DNA of 64,000 nt, taken from Thiomargarita sp. Lineage in GTDB: Bacteria > Pseudomonadota > Gammaproteobacteria > Beggiatoales > Beggiatoaceae. Location of the stretch: positions 248,001 to 312,000 of the forward strand of contig DYNP01000001.1 in assembly GCA_020721005.1 (NCBI GenBank), in the 5' to 3' direction. The notes under the pieces are model-generated. The model saw only the letters and a program-made list of their open reading frames with translations. It did not search any database and had not been told where the DNA came from. The translations under genes and the position numbers were made by a program. Within the stretch, counting starts at the first letter, position 1; the number at the start of each line of letters is the position of its first letter. This document shows, one piece after another, positions 8,653 through 18,500 of this stretch.

Positions 8653-9655
8653 ATTCACAGGGCACCCGCTCTCCCTGTCCTTGAGTAGGATTTTCAATCA
8701 GCAATTCCCAGCCGGGTTGCAACGTCGTTGTCCAATTCCCAGGGGAGACCAGTTGTTTCTTGCGCCTGTCATACACCCCCTCCCCTCCTCTGCCATCGTT
8801 GCGGAGACTGTCCTGTTGGATGGAGTCGAGTACTTGTCGACTGCTAGACCCATAAAATCGTTGGGCTATTGTCGACAACCCTCCCTTATCTTTTTTATCC
8901 ACCACGTAGCAACGTGGCTCCACAGCAGCTTGATCTGCCTTCTTATTTTCTTCAGGAGAGTTCTGCGGCAACTCCTTAACAATACTTCGTTCCTGCAGCA
9001 ATAGCCAGGCGGGATTGTCTCTGGGTCTCACTTCCGCCTGTTTCCAGTCCTCTGCCAACTTTTCAAGCCCATCAAGCTCAGACTGGTTTTTAATAATTGC
9101 CTCGACCTTCTGCAGACGCTCTTCATACTGTTCCAATCCCGATTGTTGAAGGACTATGATGAGGCCAACGAGGGTCCCCAATGCCATCAGCGAGCCCAGG
9201 CGCATGGGATCAAGATCAATCACAGCGGACAGCAGAGTACTCAAAGAAGCGAGCCAAGGGGGATCATGGGCAACAACTGGAGACTCCTGTTGGGTACTGT
9301 GGATGGCAGCACGGGTGGTCACACAGACTGTCAACCCGATGTTTTCATAAAATTGGGCAGATTTGGCATCCCAATGCTCCAAAATCTCCTCTTTTAAGGG
9401 TTTGGATTCAATCCGTATACTTTCCCAATTCACATCGGGATAGTTATCCGTCAGTCTTTTAAGAACGGACTGTTCCCAGGCTGCAGGCATAAAATAAATC
9501 TGCTCCTCATCTGGGCTGAGCGGCAGGGTCAATGGAGTTGAGCCGAACTCCACTTTTGGAGAAAAAATCTGGGCCCGACTGTCCCCCGCTATCCACCACG
9601 AGGGCTCAGTGTCATTGGGAAGTGAGGGACCGGTTTGATAGAAATAAATACGCAT
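8636..9655 (-). CDS. single-span protein with C-terminal LysM-like domain (ATPase cluster gene 6)
   Basis: Not a named family that I recognise. The 339-residue protein has an N-terminal region of about 150 residues predicted to be cytoplasmic, one membrane helix (LGSLMALGTLVGLIIVLQ), a helical charged stretch (YEERLQKVEAIIKNQSELDGLEKL) and an end that reads like LysM: GGLSTIAQRFYG, an SRQVLDSI helix and PGWELLIE. The C-terminal part would then lie outside the membrane. The ATG at 9655 is preceded by AGGTGA at good spacing; a GTG at 9664 overlapping the upstream stop codon is the alternative. It is the last gene of a six-gene minus-strand set, and contact or overlap with the ParA-like gene suggests co-translation. 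Confidence 0.72.
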   Translation of the reverse strand: MRIYFYQTGPSLPNDTEPSWWIAGDSRAQIFSPKVEFGSTPLTLPLSPDEEQIYFMPAAWEQSVLKRLTDNYPDVNWESIRIESKPLKEEILEHWDAKSAQFYENIGLTVCVTTRAAIHSTQQESPVVAHDPPWLASLSTLLSAVIDLDPMRLGSLMALGTLVGLIIVLQQSGLEQYEERLQKVEAIIKNQSELDGLEKLAEDWKQAEVRPRDNPAWLLLQERSIVKELPQNSPEENKKADQAAVEPRCYVVDKKDKGGLSTIAQRFYGSSSRQVLDSIQQDSLRNDGRGGEGVYDRRKKQLVSPGNWTTTLQPGWELLIENPTQGQGERVPCEFKDQN

Positions 9656-9660
9656 CTTGA

Positions 9661-10743
9661 TCACCTGAGCAAGGTTGACAAGTTATGATAAATTTTCAGT
9701 TTTCTTAAACGACTCACCGGATCCACCCGTTGCTTATCCGTATAACTGCGCAGGCTGCTTTGATAAACTGAAATCGGAATGATGTTTTTGGGGCGATGCC
9801 CTAAAGTGGCCAAGGCGGTCCTGATCACCTCGGGAAACAATTCGGCAGGCTCTAGATTTCTATCCGCTATTCTAGGGATGATATAAGTGGCATGCAGGGC
9901 TTGTAGCCAAGCGTCAAACGACAAACCCGCCTGCTCCGGAAACTGCTCCGGATTCTCCAATGCCTGAAATTCGGGCACCACATAATCCCCCCGATTGCCA
10001 GCCGACCGTAACCAACGATTCAATAGGCCCTCATCAGGAGCCGGGCTTGTCATCACGGGGCTGAACACATGCAAGAAGGGGCTACTGCCCGGACAATAGG
10101 ATCCCTTTATTGGCACATTTTCCAAAGTCCCTGCAGTCTCACGAATGATGGCGGCCTCAGTGGTGTTGCTCAGCAGTTTTTCCAACTGGCGATACACCCA
10201 CAAAAACCAAATATTGATCTGCTCCTGCCCCAGCTTTCCAGAATCTCGATAAGCCGCATAAACTGGAGACTCAGACCCCTGCGCAAAGAGATTGCAAAAA
10301 TGATAATTGCTGTCAATGATCACGGTCCTCAAAGGCGCAGACAATCGCAGTCCCTGCTCAATATCACTGACTCGAGTGGTTAAGGTGCACAGCAGATCAG
10401 CAAACAGCCGAGGATTCATCAGGCTAAAAGGATCCTGAGTCCAACCCACTGCATATTGACAGGCTTCCTCCCCTTCGCCGGTGCTGACGGTTTGGAACCG
10501 GAGACTGTGCTCAGCCCTGCGAAAATAGGGCTCTGTGGTTTCTATGTTTAAGGGGTATTCGCGTTGAAACTGTTGCCTATAAAGCAACAAAGCAGCAGAA
10601 TCGGTGTTCATGCCATTCAGATCCAAAATCAGAGTGCTGCCCCGCTGTTTTTTGGGCGCAGCCGTATTATTTGCCAACAACAACAGTGACAACAAGGTTT
10701 TACCCACCCCTCCCCTGCTACCAGTGACAATATGCCATTCCAT
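9661..10743 (-). CDS. ParA/MinD-like P-loop ATPase (ATPase cluster gene 5)
   Basis: A 360-residue protein beginning MEWHIVTGSRGGVGKTLLS, a Walker A loop of the SIMIBI (ParA/MinD/CobQ) type, followed by TLILDLNGMNTDSAALL, the switch I/Walker A' strand. In classical ParA/MinD the loop starts with a signature lysine; here it is arginine (S-R-GGVGKT), so dimer-dependent chemistry could be altered. The rest, including TVIIDSNYHFCNLF, fits a Walker B region but otherwise matches nothing I can name. The ATG at 10743 has AGGAG six bases upstream; a TTG six bases earlier is less likely. It lies between a membrane-protein gene and a LysM-like gene, which suggests the ATPase positions or gates a membrane assembly; that is inference. 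Confidence 0.75.
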   Translation of the reverse strand: MEWHIVTGSRGGVGKTLLSLLLLANNTAAPKKQRGSTLILDLNGMNTDSAALLLYRQQFQREYPLNIETTEPYFRRAEHSLRFQTVSTGEGEEACQYAVGWTQDPFSLMNPRLFADLLCTLTTRVSDIEQGLRLSAPLRTVIIDSNYHFCNLFAQGSESPVYAAYRDSGKLGQEQINIWFLWVYRQLEKLLSNTTEAAIIRETAGTLENVPIKGSYCPGSSPFLHVFSPVMTSPAPDEGLLNRWLRSAGNRGDYVVPEFQALENPEQFPEQAGLSFDAWLQALHATYIIPRIADRNLEPAELFPEVIRTALATLGHRPKNIIPISVYQSSLRSYTDKQRVDPVSRLRKLKIYHNLSTLLR

Positions 10744-10773
10744 TTTCAACTCCTGTCGTTGAAATATATTTAA

Positions 10774-11445
10774 TCAAGAATAAATGACAACCAACAGTCC
10801 AGCCAACATCACCCCGCTGATCAAAACTGCCAATGCCGCATCCAACACCACCACCCCCAGCAAGCCAGGCTGTAGGTCTCGCATTGAACTTAAATCAATG
10901 GGGTATAAACCCAAAAAACAGCCCATTCCAAACAGACTGAGTGCATAGCCCACGCTGAACAGCCAAAATGGTGTCATGAAATAGGGATTCACTTCCTTTG
11001 CCCAATTTAAAAAGCTCAGCTCCACCGTCGCCACCAGCACCATCAGCACCCAAATTGGGTAGTGAGTCAATAACTGCCATGACAACCGTCGATACTCCCT
11101 CATTGCCACCATGGTCTCACGCAGAAATAACAGTCCGAAGAAATTCAATGGCAGCATCAGCCCCACTGCAAGCAGTCCCGTCCGCCAATCCCACCCTCCG
11201 GACAATCCGCCCATCAGAGCAGCGGTTATGCCCACCAACAGCCCATACATCAACAATTGAGTGCGCATAGTTGGGATAATCACCGGGGGCAGTGATGCCC
11301 GTTGAGGAATTGCCCATTGAGGAATCTCTTGCTGAGAATCGTGTTGTTGAGAGAGATGTTGGAACAGACGATTGCGCATCCCTCCCAGTCCCCAGCTGAG
11401 CAGCAGCAAAGCACCGGCCATCCACGCAAACTCAATAACGTTCAT
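10774..11445 (-). CDS. six-helix membrane protein (ATPase cluster gene 4)
   Basis: Unrecognised integral membrane protein of 223 residues. Six hydrophobic segments are visible: about 5-22, 62-84, 87-109, 128-146, 156-182 and 193-222, with a polar loop of 35 residues after the first (QHLSQQHDSQQEIPQW). No catalytic motif is seen. The start overlaps the end of the large ATPase gene by 14 bases, so the two are probably translated together and their products likely interact. The gene ends 30 bases before the ParA-like gene. Confidence 0.72.
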   Translation of the reverse strand: MNVIEFAWMAGALLLLSWGLGGMRNRLFQHLSQQHDSQQEIPQWAIPQRASLPPVIIPTMRTQLLMYGLLVGITAALMGGLSGGWDWRTGLLAVGLMLPLNFFGLLFLRETMVAMREYRRLSWQLLTHYPIWVLMVLVATVELSFLNWAKEVNPYFMTPFWLFSVGYALSLFGMGCFLGLYPIDLSSMRDLQPGLLGVVVLDAALAVLISGVMLAGLLVVIYS

Positions 11446-13531
11446 CTCTTTCTACACTCCTTAAACCTTGTATCATGAGAACCAAGATTATTTCCAGTCC
11501 CCAAATCAGCAGCGCCCAGCCCAACCAAGGCAGATTTCTAAACACCTGAAGAAAACCTGCCCCTTTGATCTCACAGGGCACCGCTGCTTTTTGCTCGCTT
11601 AAAGCAGTACAATTAAATTGTGGGACAGATTCACTCGGTTGTGACAATTCCAACTGCCACTCAAATTTGAACTCATGGGTCTTGTCTGGATACGCAAAAG
11701 AAGGCTGATCGGGCCAGGCCCGTTGCAACAAATCCTTGGTAAAGGTAAAACTTGAAGGGGACATTGTACTCAGCGTCAATTTGCGATCATCGTAGTGCAA
11801 CTCTACGCTTTTCAGTAGGGAGGGCAGCAATTCCAGCTTCACTTCGTCTAAATGCAGCGAGGGAGTGGAGGAAGGTATGGACTTTAAGATATAGCGTGTT
11901 TCTGTCTCTTTCGCAAATTCAAATACCATATTTTCTGGAAACGCTGATCGGTCCAAACCATAGGCAAGGACCAAGGCAATCAGGGCCATTATTCCAAGGG
12001 AAAGTGGCCAAAAAAACTGTTGCCAGAAATGGTTGAGCTGCCACTCCCAATGACGTTCGGCACGTTGTTTGTTCAACTGTTGTTTGCCCGCGTGAGCCTG
12101 CGCATTTTGAGGATCCAACTGCAACACCCGCTCATACAAAGCCCGCTGCTCAGCCTCTTGTTTGGAACGTTGGGAATATTGGCGAGAACCTTGAGGAGGA
12201 GGATGATCTCGCATAACCTGGGCTTGAGCCAGCAATACTCTTATCAAGTCGTCCTGGACGTTTAAAATGCCTTCCTGATGCAATTCTTCCAACTTCTGCC
12301 GAGCCTTGGCCAGTTGCCGTTGTTCTTCCCACACTCTGGCCAACAAACGCCGGGCTGCAAAATGGTGAGGACTGAGGATCAACACCTGCTCCAGCAATTG
12401 TTCTGCAACCTTGGCATAAACAGTAGGCTGCAGCTTTTCCGCCACCTCATAGATGGTTTGGGCCGCTGGCACCAATTTGTCCAATCCAGTTTGATAATCG
12501 GCACCGTGGTTCTCTACTATCCAGCAGCGGATAATCTCTACTCGAAACTGATAGGAGGGAGCAGGGGCAACCAGCTGCCAACGGATGAGGGAATCGCGGG
12601 CTCTTTCCAGCTCATGGACAACCGGCAGTGTCCGCGGTGCAACTTTATCCCATGTTTTCCCTTGAGCCAACCCCACAGCCACCACTTGTTCAGCAGTTGA
12701 CAGTGAGTCCCAAAATGCCAATAAAATGCTGTCGGCGCTTCTCAAACTGTGTTTAAAAGACTGCTCGACGTCTGAAGGACGAATATCTACTGCAGGACTT
12801 GCCTGACTGTGCTGCCAAATGTCAGAACACAGGGACTGCGTAAAATAGGGATGACCCGCCGTTTTTTGCCAAAGCCGTTGTTTTCCCTCTTCTGACCACT
12901 GCACAGGTTTGGAAAGCTCAATCAGCGCAGTGATGTCTTCTTGTTCCAAGTAACCGACCCGACGGCTTTCCATGTGCCCAAAAAATGCTCTGGACTCCTT
13001 GGGCAGCGAGTCAAGGTGACAGCCAATGGCAAATACCCACTTTATACGCGCCGGATTGGTGGGCAATAACTGCATTAAACATTTCAGGATCTCGCGCTTC
13101 TGTGGTGGGTCCCCAGTGGCAATCACCTCAAACTCATCTTCCAAAAACAGCAGGTGAGCAGAGCTTTGCGCCAAGTGCGCTGTCCACCAATCCCAAAATT
13201 GGGGCCACACCCCAATTCCCCAATCTGGACTGCTGATCTCCAATTCCAGGCTGATCATGGTGGCTAATTCCTTTAACACCTCATCTAAAGTGAATTCTGC
13301 CCTGGATTGCCAATCGAGATCGATGATCAGCCAGTGATTTTCAGCCTGCAATTGGGACTGTAAATGCTGTAGCACCGAACTTTTGCCCATGCGTCGTTGT
13401 CCCCACAGCAACAGGGCATGACGTTGCTCATCAGCCAGCATGGACTGAAGGGGTCCCAACAAATCTTGACGACCCACAAAAGAAGGAGTCCCTCCAACAG
13501 GTCCCCCAACTCGATAAGGATTAGTGGACAT
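11432..13531 (-). CDS. STAND/AAA-type ATPase with helical repeats and two membrane spans (ATPase cluster gene 3)
   Basis: A 699-residue protein. It opens with NPYRVGGPV followed by SFVGRQDLL, then Walker A GQRRMGKSS at about 44-52, a Walker B-like strand ending LLFLEDEFE, and the GHPYFTQSLC motif that marks this ATPase group in the helical lid. Residues about 350-490 look like TPR-type helical repeats (LLEQVLILSPHHFAARRLLARVW; YERVLQLDPQNAQAHAG). A membrane span follows at about 505-530, then a beta-rich domain of 130 residues and a last span near the C-terminus, so the beta-rich part should be outside the membrane. The architecture (ATPase sensor plus repeats plus membrane anchor) suggests signal-gated assembly. 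Its product is a paralogue of the 394-residue ATPase four kilobases upstream. Confidence 0.8.
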   Translation of the reverse strand: MSTNPYRVGGPVGGTPSFVGRQDLLGPLQSMLADEQRHALLLWGQRRMGKSSVLQHLQSQLQAENHWLIIDLDWQSRAEFTLDEVLKELATMISLELEISSPDWGIGVWPQFWDWWTAHLAQSSAHLLFLEDEFEVIATGDPPQKREILKCLMQLLPTNPARIKWVFAIGCHLDSLPKESRAFFGHMESRRVGYLEQEDITALIELSKPVQWSEEGKQRLWQKTAGHPYFTQSLCSDIWQHSQASPAVDIRPSDVEQSFKHSLRSADSILLAFWDSLSTAEQVVAVGLAQGKTWDKVAPRTLPVVHELERARDSLIRWQLVAPAPSYQFRVEIIRCWIVENHGADYQTGLDKLVPAAQTIYEVAEKLQPTVYAKVAEQLLEQVLILSPHHFAARRLLARVWEEQRQLAKARQKLEELHQEGILNVQDDLIRVLLAQAQVMRDHPPPQGSRQYSQRSKQEAEQRALYERVLQLDPQNAQAHAGKQQLNKQRAERHWEWQLNHFWQQFFWPLSLGIMALIALVLAYGLDRSAFPENMVFEFAKETETRYILKSIPSSTPSLHLDEVKLELLPSLLKSVELHYDDRKLTLSTMSPSSFTFTKDLLQRAWPDQPSFAYPDKTHEFKFEWQLELSQPSESVPQFNCTALSEQKAAVPCEIKGAGFLQVFRNLPWLGWALLIWGLEIILVLMIQGLRSVERDERY

Positions 13532-13565
13532 AACAAATTACCCTTGGAAATTGAAAATAAAGAGC

Positions 13566-14210
13566 CTAATTAGAGTCCTTTCTGATCACATCATTAAGGA
13601 GATCCAGATCTGCTTCATTGGATTCTTTTTTAACCGGCATCTGGTCAGTTTTACTGATGGTATAAGTAGAACCAATTTCAGCATCTTGCCTCAGTGTAGA
13701 AAGAAAACCAATAGAGACAATAGAAATACCAGCAAAGGCAATATAAATTTCAACTCCAGACATGAATTGTATGAGATCAAGATCATAAGCTGCACACGCT
13801 ATCAGCGACAGTCCTGTTGGGATTGCGCTGGCGCTCAATGAGCCTATCAACACTTCTATCAATGCTTGGGACTGATACGTTTTAGGGTTTGAGCTTACAC
13901 TACTACTTTCTAAAGCACGAATCCATCTTATTAACAGAAAAATAAAAGTCACTACCATAAGAACAATGGTAGTTTCACTGGTGTATTTTACCAACACATA
14001 AAATATCCTTAACCAGAAATCAGAGTGTTTTTCTTCGCCACCCCTAGATATTGCTTGTTTTACCTCTTCCATAGGAAGTAAATCTGTCGAACAGCATACA
14101 ATAAATAATTCAATAACCAGGACAATCAATAGGGTTACAGACACAAAGAGGAACAAGCTATTACCGAGAAACAAATATTTTCCAAATTTTGGATTTGAGA
14201 ACAATTTCAT
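13566..14210 (-). CDS. four-helix membrane protein (ATPase cluster gene 2)
   Basis: Unrecognised 214-residue membrane protein. Four hydrophobic stretches are visible: about 12-40, 74-96, 115-141 and 151-170, with polar, acidic loops (LLPMEEVKQAISRGGEEKHSD) and a hydrophilic acidic tail (SNEADLDLLNDVIRKDSN). The gene is AT-richer than its neighbours, which may point to a separate origin. It sits between the two ATPase genes of the cluster with gaps of only 34 and 36 bases. No known family or enzymatic motif is recognisable; a membrane partner or effector of the adjacent ATPases is a possibility only. Confidence 0.68.
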   Translation of the reverse strand: MKLFSNPKFGKYLFLGNSLFLFVSVTLLIVLVIELFIVCCSTDLLPMEEVKQAISRGGEEKHSDFWLRIFYVLVKYTSETTIVLMVVTFIFLLIRWIRALESSSVSSNPKTYQSQALIEVLIGSLSASAIPTGLSLIACAAYDLDLIQFMSGVEIYIAFAGISIVSIGFLSTLRQDAEIGSTYTISKTDQMPVKKESNEADLDLLNDVIRKDSN

Positions 14211-14246
14211 TTCAACTTACCAATGATAGGGAGATTAAACAACATT

Positions 14247-15431
14247 TTAAATTGAGAAAGTTTCCCAAATTTCTGAGGGAAGTTTATCCCGATATTTCGA
14301 TTCTAACTGCTTGTCGATCATGAAATACAAGAAAATTTTGGGAGATATCCGCCATCCTCCCACAACCTGGCCATCTTCTGCCACCAAGCCCTGTTGCTTA
14401 AGCCCCTCCAACTTGGATCGCTGTTGCAGAATGTCTTGACCCAACTTGTCTATCTCAAAACCCAGTCTGATCAAAACGGCCTTCAACTTTTCCACCTGCA
14501 TCAAAGCAATGGTTAGTGTGAGTTTTTGAATCTCGAGGGGCCAACTCTGCCATATTCTCTCCAATTGAGCAGTCACCTTGGAATAAAATACCTGCAAAGC
14601 CTGTTGTTGTCGCAGCTGCACTGCCAGTCCTCGATCTTCCTGATGGGATTCCCACAAACAATTGCCCAAGGTTTGCACCAAATAAGGATGACCTCCCGCC
14701 ATGTCAGCAATGCGCTGGATATCTTCTGCGGACAACACCGACCGGGCTGGAGTTAACACATCCTCAAAATCCGAGTGCGACCAGGGCGGTAAAACCTCTT
14801 CCGTCATGTAATTAAAGTAGGGAGAACCCGTTTTTGTTGCCTTTCCCACGGTATTACCCAAATGGTTCAAGGTCCAACCGCTGCTCAGTACTACACTCAG
14901 CGCACCCTGGCTACGGGTGGCTATACTTCTTATCCCGCCAAAAAACTGCGCGCTTCCCTTCAAAAAGGGAATCCGTAACACCGTTTCAAAATCATCGATC
15001 ACCAGCACCAAAGGACAATTCTTATCCTTTAACTTTCCAATAAATCTCTCCACCACATAATTGCCAAACCCATTGTCCACACACACTTGATAATACTTCA
15101 GCAGCTCAGTCTCTGCCAGCTGCTCTATTCTCTCTCGCAGCGGAATAAATGCCTGCCGCCAAAACTCCTCCCAAGTAAAATCCTGTCCCCAACAAGCCGC
15201 CTCCAAGCGACTGAATACCAACTGATTCGCCCGATTACCGTATAAATTCAAATGTTGCGGCGCCAATAAATACTCCAAAAATGAAGTTTTCCCACCTCCC
15301 GCTGGACCAATCACAGCCACCGACTGACCGGTGGCAATTCTGTCCACTACTCTTCGTACTTCCTCAGAACGACCCTTAAACTTCTCAACAGGCACTGGAC
15401 CTGCATGCCAAAATGGATTTCCAGTCGACAT
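14247..15431 (-). CDS. STAND/AAA-type ATPase (ATPase cluster gene 1)
   Basis: A 394-residue cytoplasmic ATPase, probably the first gene of the six-gene cluster. It starts NPFWHAGPVP then KFKGRSEEVRR, with Walker A GPAGGGKTS at about 42-50, Walker B VLVIDDFETVL and the lid motif GHPYLVQTLGNCLW. Order and spacing of these blocks match the 699-residue ATPase downstream, so the two are paralogues, but this one lacks helical repeats and membrane spans and ends with a short winged-helix-like tail (LEGLKQQGLVAEDGQVVGGWRI). The ATG at 15431 is used; a GTG two codons earlier overlaps the GAGGTG Shine-Dalgarno sequence. Proteins of this type are common in cyanobacteria and filamentous bacteria and usually lack assigned roles. 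Confidence 0.8.
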   Translation of the reverse strand: MSTGNPFWHAGPVPVEKFKGRSEEVRRVVDRIATGQSVAVIGPAGGGKTSFLEYLLAPQHLNLYGNRANQLVFSRLEAACWGQDFTWEEFWRQAFIPLRERIEQLAETELLKYYQVCVDNGFGNYVVERFIGKLKDKNCPLVLVIDDFETVLRIPFLKGSAQFFGGIRSIATRSQGALSVVLSSGWTLNHLGNTVGKATKTGSPYFNYMTEEVLPPWSHSDFEDVLTPARSVLSAEDIQRIADMAGGHPYLVQTLGNCLWESHQEDRGLAVQLRQQQALQVFYSKVTAQLERIWQSWPLEIQKLTLTIALMQVEKLKAVLIRLGFEIDKLGQDILQQRSKLEGLKQQGLVAEDGQVVGGWRISPKIFLYFMIDKQLESKYRDKLPSEIWETFSI

Positions 15432-15538
15432 GTGCACCTCGCATTAAATTGACATAAAAATTGATATTGACCTAACCTTAAATGGTATAACTCGCTTAGT
15501 ATAACTGATGGCTTCACTGACGACAAGCCCCTTTCCAC

Positions 15539-18500
15539 TCACTCTTTTTCCCCCTGCACCAACTCTTCCCATAACTTCTGCACCTTAGCCACTGACACTG
15601 GACACGCGGTTTTCAACTCCTGTGCAAACAATGACACTCGCAATTCCTCCAACAACCAACGATAAGTCTCTTTCTCTGCACTGGGTCTCAAAGTTGCCTG
15701 TTTCTGCCAATAATCCTCCCACAATGGCTGCAACTGACTGGCCTTTTTAACATCTTTGTGAGGCGCATATTCCCAACGTTCCAAACGAATTCTCACTGCC
15801 TTCAAATATCGAGGAAACTGCTTTAACTGTACCAACGAAACCTCTTTCACAAATCCCTCATACACCAATCGCTGCAAATGTTGCCGAATTTCAACCAACA
15901 CAGCCTGCTTAGCATTCCCCAAAGCCAATTTTTGAGTCAACGCATGATATTCCTCCAAAATCGGCACCAAATGCTCCACATACTCATAAGCCATAGGCAA
16001 TAAACGCTGCTGACCTGTCGCCAACCGCTGCTCAAATTCCTGTTGGCGAACTGGTAACGGTGCTGCCAAAAAAATACCTTCTATCAAAGTATTCAACATA
16101 TCCACCTTCAACTGTTCACAATCTCCAATCTTCAAATATTGCAAACACAGGCGCGGCGAAAATGGCAACTGTTTCAACCACTTCTTAATCGGCAAACTCA
16201 ACCAAAACAAACGACTCAACCCCAATCGATATTCCTGCTGAGCCAACTTGGGATTGTCAAAAATCTTCAAACTGACATGATCTCCCCGATCCAACAAAGT
16301 CGGAAACCCCTGCACCTTAACCCCATTGATCACCAAACTGACCTGCTCAGGCAAATCCCCAAAATTCCAAGTAGTTAAATGTTCCCTTTCATAACTGGAC
16401 ACTGGCAACGCTCGATTCTCAACCCGTTGTGTATACACGGTCTCCATCGCCAATTGACATTGCTCACTGGCATATGCACCCCATTTTTTCTGCAATTCCT
16501 CAAAATTTCGACTGTTCCCCAAATAATGCCCCTCATTGTCCACCAATTGAAAATTCATCAACAAATGCGGGGGCAAACTCTCCACCTGCCAACTTTTCTC
16601 TGACAACACCTGACCCAATCGCCGCTGACACACTTTGGCCAACACTGTGTACAAAGACTCGGCACTGGCTTCCAAAAAACTGCCCCCTTCTCGAAAACTG
16701 ACCTTGGGCTGTGGCAACCCTTCCATAATTTCCTTAGCCACATCTGGCACGGGCACAAACGCTTTGCGAATATTTTTCGGCAAACTGCGCAACAACGCAA
16801 TAACTTTTTCCTCCAACAATCCGGGCACCCCCCATTCAAATGGCTCCGGGTGTAACTGATTCAACAAAGGCAAGGGAATAGTAACCGTCACCCCATCCTG
16901 CTCATGACCGGGCTCAAATCGATAAGCCAACGCCAAATCCACTTCTGCATTGACCAAAAAATGATCTGGAAAAGCCTGAGCAGTAATACTGTCCCCGGCA
17001 TGTTTCATCAAATCTTCTCGTTTCAAAAATAACAATTGTGGATCAGACAGTTGCTTTAACCACTGCTCAAAAGTTTTGCCACTGTACACCCCCTCTGGAA
17101 TCCGTTGATCATAAAAATTAAAAATCTGCAGATCGTCCACCAAAATATCTTGACGCCGCGATTTATGCTCCAAAGCCTCAATTTCATTGATCAATTCTTG
17201 ATTATGGGTGAAAAAAGCAAATTTACAATGATATTCTCGATTCACCAAAGCCTCTTGAATAAAAATTGTGCGAGCCAATTTGGGATCCAGCGGCCCATAA
17301 TTTACCTTGCGTTTGGGCACAATCGTCAACCCATACAAAGTAACCTTTTCATAAGCGCCGACTTGAGTACTGGTCTTTTCCCAATGCGGTTCAAAATAAT
17401 GATGTTGACACAAATGCCCAGCCAATTGCTCCACCCATTCGGGGGCAATTTTAGCCGCACAACGGGCATACAAACGGGCAGTCTCCACCAACTCGGCAGC
17501 CATCACCCATTTGGGAGATTTTTTAAATAAACCTGATCCTGGAAACAGGTAAAATTTAAGATTACGCGCCCCCAAATACTGTTCAGATTCCGTTTTAAAA
17601 CCAATATTGCCCAATAAACCACTTAACAACGCCCGATGAATTTGTTCAAAAGTAGCGGGCTCTTCATTCAAACGCCAACCCAATTCTTTCAATTGAATGG
17701 TCAGTTGATGATGAATATCTTGCCATTCTCGTATTCTCAAATAGGACAAAAAGTGCTCATGACATTTTTGACGAAATTTGTTATTAGAGAGGTGTTTAGC
17801 CTGCTCTTGGAGAAAATTCCATAATTTTACATAACTCAAAAAATCAGATTGCTCATCTAAAAAAATTTGTTGAGCAAGATCAGCGGCCTGTTGAGCCTCC
17901 AACGGTCGTTCCCTGGGGTCTTGAATGCTGAGCGCACTGGCAATGACCAGCACTTCTTGTAAGCAGCCTTCTTGTTGGGCAGCGATGATCATGCGGCCCA
18001 ATTTGGGATCGATGGGTAATCTTGCCAATTGTCTACCAAGTTCAGTGAGTTGGCGCCGAGAATCCACTGCACCCAGTTCCAATAACAGGGCAAAACCATC
18101 GTTGATCAATTTGGGACTGGGCGCGTCGAGGAAAGGGAATTGATAGATGTCGCCAAGCCGCAACGCCAGCATTTGCAGGATAACGGTGGCCAATGAAGTG
18201 CGCAAAATTTCTGGATCGGTAAATTCTGGTCTCAAACTGTAATCTTCACCTGAATAAAGACGAATACACAGTCCCGGGGCCACGCGGCCACATCGCCCCT
18301 TACGTTGATCAGCACTGGAACGGGCAATGGGCTCAATTGGCAAGCGTTGAATTTTGTGACGCAGGCTATAACGACTGATTCTGGCCAGTCCCGGATCAAT
18401 CACGGCCTTGATTTTAGGGACAGTTAAGGAGGTTTCGGCCACATTGGTCGCCAAAATAATTCTCCGATAGGGACTGTCCATAAATACTCGATTTTGTTCT

